Shown in pieces: positions 4,432 through 6,724 of a stretch of 6,724 bases of DNA. The notes under the pieces are model-generated. The model worked only from the letters and a program-made list of their open reading frames with translations, was not told where the DNA came from and searched no databases. Source of the stretch: an uncultured Clostridia bacterium (GTDB lineage Bacteria > Bacillota > Clostridia > Christensenellales > Aristaeellaceae); assembly GCA_945877525.1 (NCBI GenBank), contig CAMDVP010000168.1:1-6724 (forward strand), written 5' to 3'. Numbering within the stretch: position 1 is the stretch's first letter; every line of letters begins with the position of its first letter. Position numbers and translations under genes: made by a program.

Positions 4432-6191
4432 TAGCCACGGAACAGCGCCTTGCCATATCGCGCGGCCAGACGGTCGCGGTCGGTCTTGGAGAGAATCATG
4501 GTCAGCTCGGTGCCCTCGTCGGTGTGCTTTTCGCTGACCACCCGGCCCAGGGGGCGGATTTGTCCCAGCAACCCGTACTGGCTGAAGGGCAGGAAGATGG
4601 TCGCGGGAGCAAAGGACTTCTGCAGCTCAGCGGCAATTCGGCCACGCAGTTCGTCCAATCCCGCGCCTGTTTTCGCGGAAACCATCACCGCGCCGGGCAG
4701 CGCGGGAACAGCAGCGCCCAGGTCGCACTTGTTAATGACCTCAATGCGGGGCTGCTCGGTGGCGCCCAGTTCCCGCAGCACCTGCTCCACCGTTTCATGC
4801 TGCTTGAGCATGTCCGGCGACGCGCCGTCGGAAACAATCACCAGCACATCCGCCAGGGCAGCCTCATCCAGGGTGGAGCGGAAGGCGCTCACCAGGGCAT
4901 GGGGCAGCTTGCGGATGAAGCCCACCGTGTCCACCAGCAGATAGGGCGTGTGTTCGGCGGTTTCCATCCGGCGGCTGACCGCGTCCAGGGTGGCGAAAAG
5001 CTGATCCTGCACATAGACCTCCGAGCCGGTCATGCGGTTGAGCAGGGTGCTCTTGCCCGCATTGGTATAGCCCACCAGGGCCACCACGGGCACCTCGTTG
5101 CGCTCACGGCTCTTGCGGCGCAGCTCCCGCTGCTTCTCCACGCCGTCCAGGCGGCGGCGCAGCTCGGTCATGCGCTCGCGGATGCGGCGGCGGTTCATCT
5201 CCAGCTTGGATTCGCCCGGACCCCGGGTGCCGATGCCGCCCGCCAGGCGGGACAGCACCAGCCCCTGGCCAATCAGCCTTGTGGACTGATACTGCAGCTG
5301 CGCCAGCTCCACCTGCAGCTTGCCCTCAGCACTGGACGCCCGCTGGGCAAAGATGTCCAGGATCAGCGTGGTACGGTCCACCACCTTGACGTGGAGGATA
5401 TCCTCCAGGTTGCGCACCTGGATGCCCGTCAGTTCCTCGTCGAAGATGCACACATCCGCTTCCAGCGCCTGACACTGGCGGCACAATTCGTCCGCCCGTC
5501 CTCTGCCGATAAACAGCGCGTTATCCGGCTTGTCCCTCCTCTGCAGGAACGACCCCACCACCACGGCCCCGGCGGTGTCCGCCAAACGGGCCAGTTCGGC
5601 CAGAGAATCCTCGCTCTCAATGCCCATGAGCACGGCGCGCTCCTGCCCGGCATTTTCTTTTTCCTCTTCCTTCCAGCCCACCAGGCGGTCGCTCAGGGCA
5701 ATCTGTTCCAGCCAGCTTTCATCCGGCGTGCGATACCATCGCACTGGTTCGTCCATGAGAATGCCCGCGTTTTCTCCCAGGAACGCCGCCTGAACGAAGG
5801 TGGGCTCGCCCCCCTGGCAGCCCACGGCCACCATGGCGTCATAGCGGAAGGAACGCAAGGCGCTCAGATCCACATCGCTCAGGCGGCCGTCGCCGTTGGG
5901 ATGGGTATGCACGCATCGCACGCAGCTCAGGCGCTGGGCATTGCGGCGCAGGCGGTAATCCCGCAGCTCCACGTCCCTGTCCGTACCCACGGACACATCC
6001 ACAATCTCTCCGTCCCGTGTGATGTACAGGGCGATTTCCCGGTTCATGGCGGCGGTAAAGGTCGCCAGCAGCTTCATCAGTTCCCGGGGGAGGAAGGCGT
6101 CCTCCTCCACCTCATATTGATACAGCCCCTGCAGATTTGCAATCAGCGAATCCCGCACCCCCGTCAGATTGCCATGCACTTCCTGCTTCAT
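4431..6191 (-). CDS. hflX: HflX ribosome-associated GTPase with N-terminal JAMM/RadC-like domain
   Basis: HflX binds the 50S subunit and, in studied bacteria, splits or rescues stalled ribosomes under stress; it is cytoplasmic. At 586 residues it is about 160 longer than E. coli or B. subtilis HflX (about 420). The excess is N-terminal: residues about 35-125 hold E52 and HTHPNGDGRLSDVD (H95, H97, S105, D108), a full E...HxH-x7-S-x2-D JAMM metal-site signature as in RadC. The HflX N-domain starts near 183 and includes NALFIGRGRADEL (224-236). The coiled-coil/glycine-rich linker is 281-365 (GTRGPGESKLEMNRRR, 321-336). The G domain has G1 GYTNAGKS (374-381), the FATLD switch I segment (399-403), G3 DTVG (421-424), G4 NKCD (487-490) and G5 SAK (505-507). 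The C-terminal domain is 526-586. The start is supported by AAAGGA 5 bases upstream. The ATG overlaps the upstream stop as ATGA, implying translational coupling. Confidence 0.96.
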   Translation of the reverse strand: MKQEVHGNLTGVRDSLIANLQGLYQYEVEEDAFLPRELMKLLATFTAAMNREIALYITRDGEIVDVSVGTDRDVELRDYRLRRNAQRLSCVRCVHTHPNGDGRLSDVDLSALRSFRYDAMVAVGCQGGEPTFVQAAFLGENAGILMDEPVRWYRTPDESWLEQIALSDRLVGWKEEEKENAGQERAVLMGIESEDSLAELARLADTAGAVVVGSFLQRRDKPDNALFIGRGRADELCRQCQALEADVCIFDEELTGIQVRNLEDILHVKVVDRTTLILDIFAQRASSAEGKLQVELAQLQYQSTRLIGQGLVLSRLAGGIGTRGPGESKLEMNRRRIRERMTELRRRLDGVEKQRELRRKSRERNEVPVVALVGYTNAGKSTLLNRMTGSEVYVQDQLFATLDAVSRRMETAEHTPYLLVDTVGFIRKLPHALVSAFRSTLDEAALADVLVIVSDGASPDMLKQHETVEQVLRELGATEQPRIEVINKCDLGAAVPALPGAVMVSAKTGAGLDELRGRIAAELQKSFAPATIFLPFSQYGLLGQIRPLGRVVSEKHTDEGTELTMILSKTDRDRLAARYGKALFRG

Positions 6192-6703
6192 GCCATTCCT
6201 TTCCGCGGCCAGACATAGCGCCGCAAGGCCCTGGGCTCGCCCTGATAGAGGGCCGTGCCCTTGAATTCCAGTTCAAATCCGCATTTTTCCAGCACCCGCT
6301 GGGAGGCTGCGTTTTCCTCCAGCACAATGCCGTCCAGGCTGCAAACGCCCGCCTTGTCCAGCGCAAAGGGGAGGAAGGCGCCCAAGGCCTCGGTGGCGTA
6401 GCCCCGGCCGGTGCAGGGCTTTGCAATATGGTAGCCCACCTCCCAGCCCCGCTCAGCCATGCACAGCTGCACATAGCCCACGTTGTCTCCCTGCCGGGTC
6501 AGCACAGGATAAACGAAGGGACCGTCCCCGGTCTGCGCCGCGGCCATCAGGCTGCTCAGCACCTGCTGTGCGTCGCCAAGGGTTTCAAACACCTCGTCGG
6601 GTACAAAGCGCCGGTTGTCCTCATCCAGAGAATTGCGCCACAGGTCCTCCGCCATATCCTCGCGAAGGTCTGTAATCAACAGGCGCGCCGTTTCAATCCG
6701 CAT
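6188..6703 (-). CDS. GNAT-family N-acetyltransferase (RimJ/RimL type)
   Basis: This 171-residue protein of normal length for the Acetyltransf_3-like branch would transfer acetyl from acetyl-CoA to an amine; the substrate is unknown. It begins with the typical IETARLLITDLREDMAEDLW (3-22). Strand 4 carries NVGYVQLCM and WEVGYHIAKPCTGRGYATEAL (87-107), whose TGRGYA forms the pyrophosphate-binding motif A; the usual Q/R of Q/RxxGxG is Pro96 here. Motif B is NAASQRVLEKCGF (131-143). Relatives acetylate ribosomal-protein N-termini, tRNA-linked targets or small amines, and sequence alone does not choose between them. The ATG at 6703 has a GGAG four bases upstream (and GGAGG nine bases upstream). It overlaps hflX by four bases (ATGA), so the two are likely one operon. 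Overlap with a ribosome-related GTPase hints at, but does not prove, a translation-linked substrate. Confidence 0.93.
   Translation of the reverse strand: MRIETARLLITDLREDMAEDLWRNSLDEDNRRFVPDEVFETLGDAQQVLSSLMAAAQTGDGPFVYPVLTRQGDNVGYVQLCMAERGWEVGYHIAKPCTGRGYATEALGAFLPFALDKAGVCSLDGIVLEENAASQRVLEKCGFELEFKGTALYQGEPRALRRYVWPRKGMA
6197..6202 (-). promoter_or_regulatory. Ribosome binding site of hflX inside the end of the acetyltransferase gene
   Basis: AAAGGA on the minus strand lies 5 bases before the hflX ATG at 6191, within the last codons of the upstream gene. It fixes the start and, with the ATGA overlap, supports coupled translation. Confidence 0.7.
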
Positions 6704-6724
6704 CGCACTCCGCCTCCACCTGCC
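6693..6724 (-). CDS. Possible 3' end of an upstream gene (last codons only)
   Basis: On the minus strand one frame entering at the window edge reads QVEAECDAD then TGA (6695-6693), overlapping the acetyltransferase start by 11 bases. Short overlaps of this kind are normal inside operons, and the SD of the acetyltransferase would then lie within this gene. Only nine codons are visible and the other two frames are also open at the edge, so this is a suggestion only. Confidence 0.25.
   Translation of the reverse strand, partial: QVEAECDAD

Noticed and set aside
4419..6218. 599-codon open frame on the + strand opposite hflX
   Set aside because: It is a mirror of the GC-rich third-codon pattern of hflX. 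Its translation is rich in H, Q, R and L with no domain signature, and there is no RBS of note. hflX on the other strand has complete GTPase motifs.

Overview
This GC-rich, gene-dense window looks like ordinary chromosome from a Gram-positive clostridial lineage, possibly a gut Oscillospirales or Christensenellales type. That placement is inferred from the single-chain class II glycyl-tRNA synthetase, the clostridial-style long HflX, the strong AGGAGG-type ribosome binding sites and the protein styles. No phage, plasmid, CRISPR or insertion-sequence transposase gene is visible.

Layout, left to right. (1) The 3' part of a glycyl-tRNA synthetase gene (+) runs to 1313 and is followed by a terminator-like hairpin. 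(2) A roughly 400-base gap lies between the convergent glyQS and argS. It is not empty: it holds a long imperfect hairpin (1385-1436), a diverged repeat copy A (1452-1560), and a related copy B inside a MITE-like element with perfect terminal inverted repeats (1571-1729) that ends on the stop codon of argS. (3) argS (-), arginyl-tRNA synthetase, 1730-3475. (4) A divergent promoter region (3476-3703) carries an argS promoter leftward, and rightward a palindrome, a perfect -10 box, a 5' leader hairpin and a strong RBS. (5) A small secreted protein (+, 3704-4219) with an FMN-binding-domain-like C-terminal motif has its own strong terminator. (6) A second structured intergenic element (about 4292-4431) contains a compact potential three-way junction, and its right end again abuts the stop codon of a minus-strand gene. 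(7) hflX (-, 4431-6191) encodes a ribosome-associated GTPase with an N-terminal extension carrying a complete JAMM/RadC-like metal-site signature. (8) A GNAT acetyltransferase (-, 6188-6703) overlaps hflX by four bases. A possible upstream gene ends in the last bases of the window.

The genes are mostly translation-related housekeeping (two aminoacyl-tRNA synthetases, HflX, a RimJ/RimL-type acetyltransferase) plus one independently transcribed secreted protein. The GNAT-hflX pair is probably one operon; the others appear to be single transcription units.

The most interesting material is non-coding. Two repeat copies show compensatory base changes in two hairpins, which points to selection on folded structure. 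The two convergent intergenic regions share an end motif fused to a TTA that is the stop codon of the neighbouring gene. Among proteins, the JAMM-HflX fusion and the secreted protein with an SGCT motif are worth a second look.
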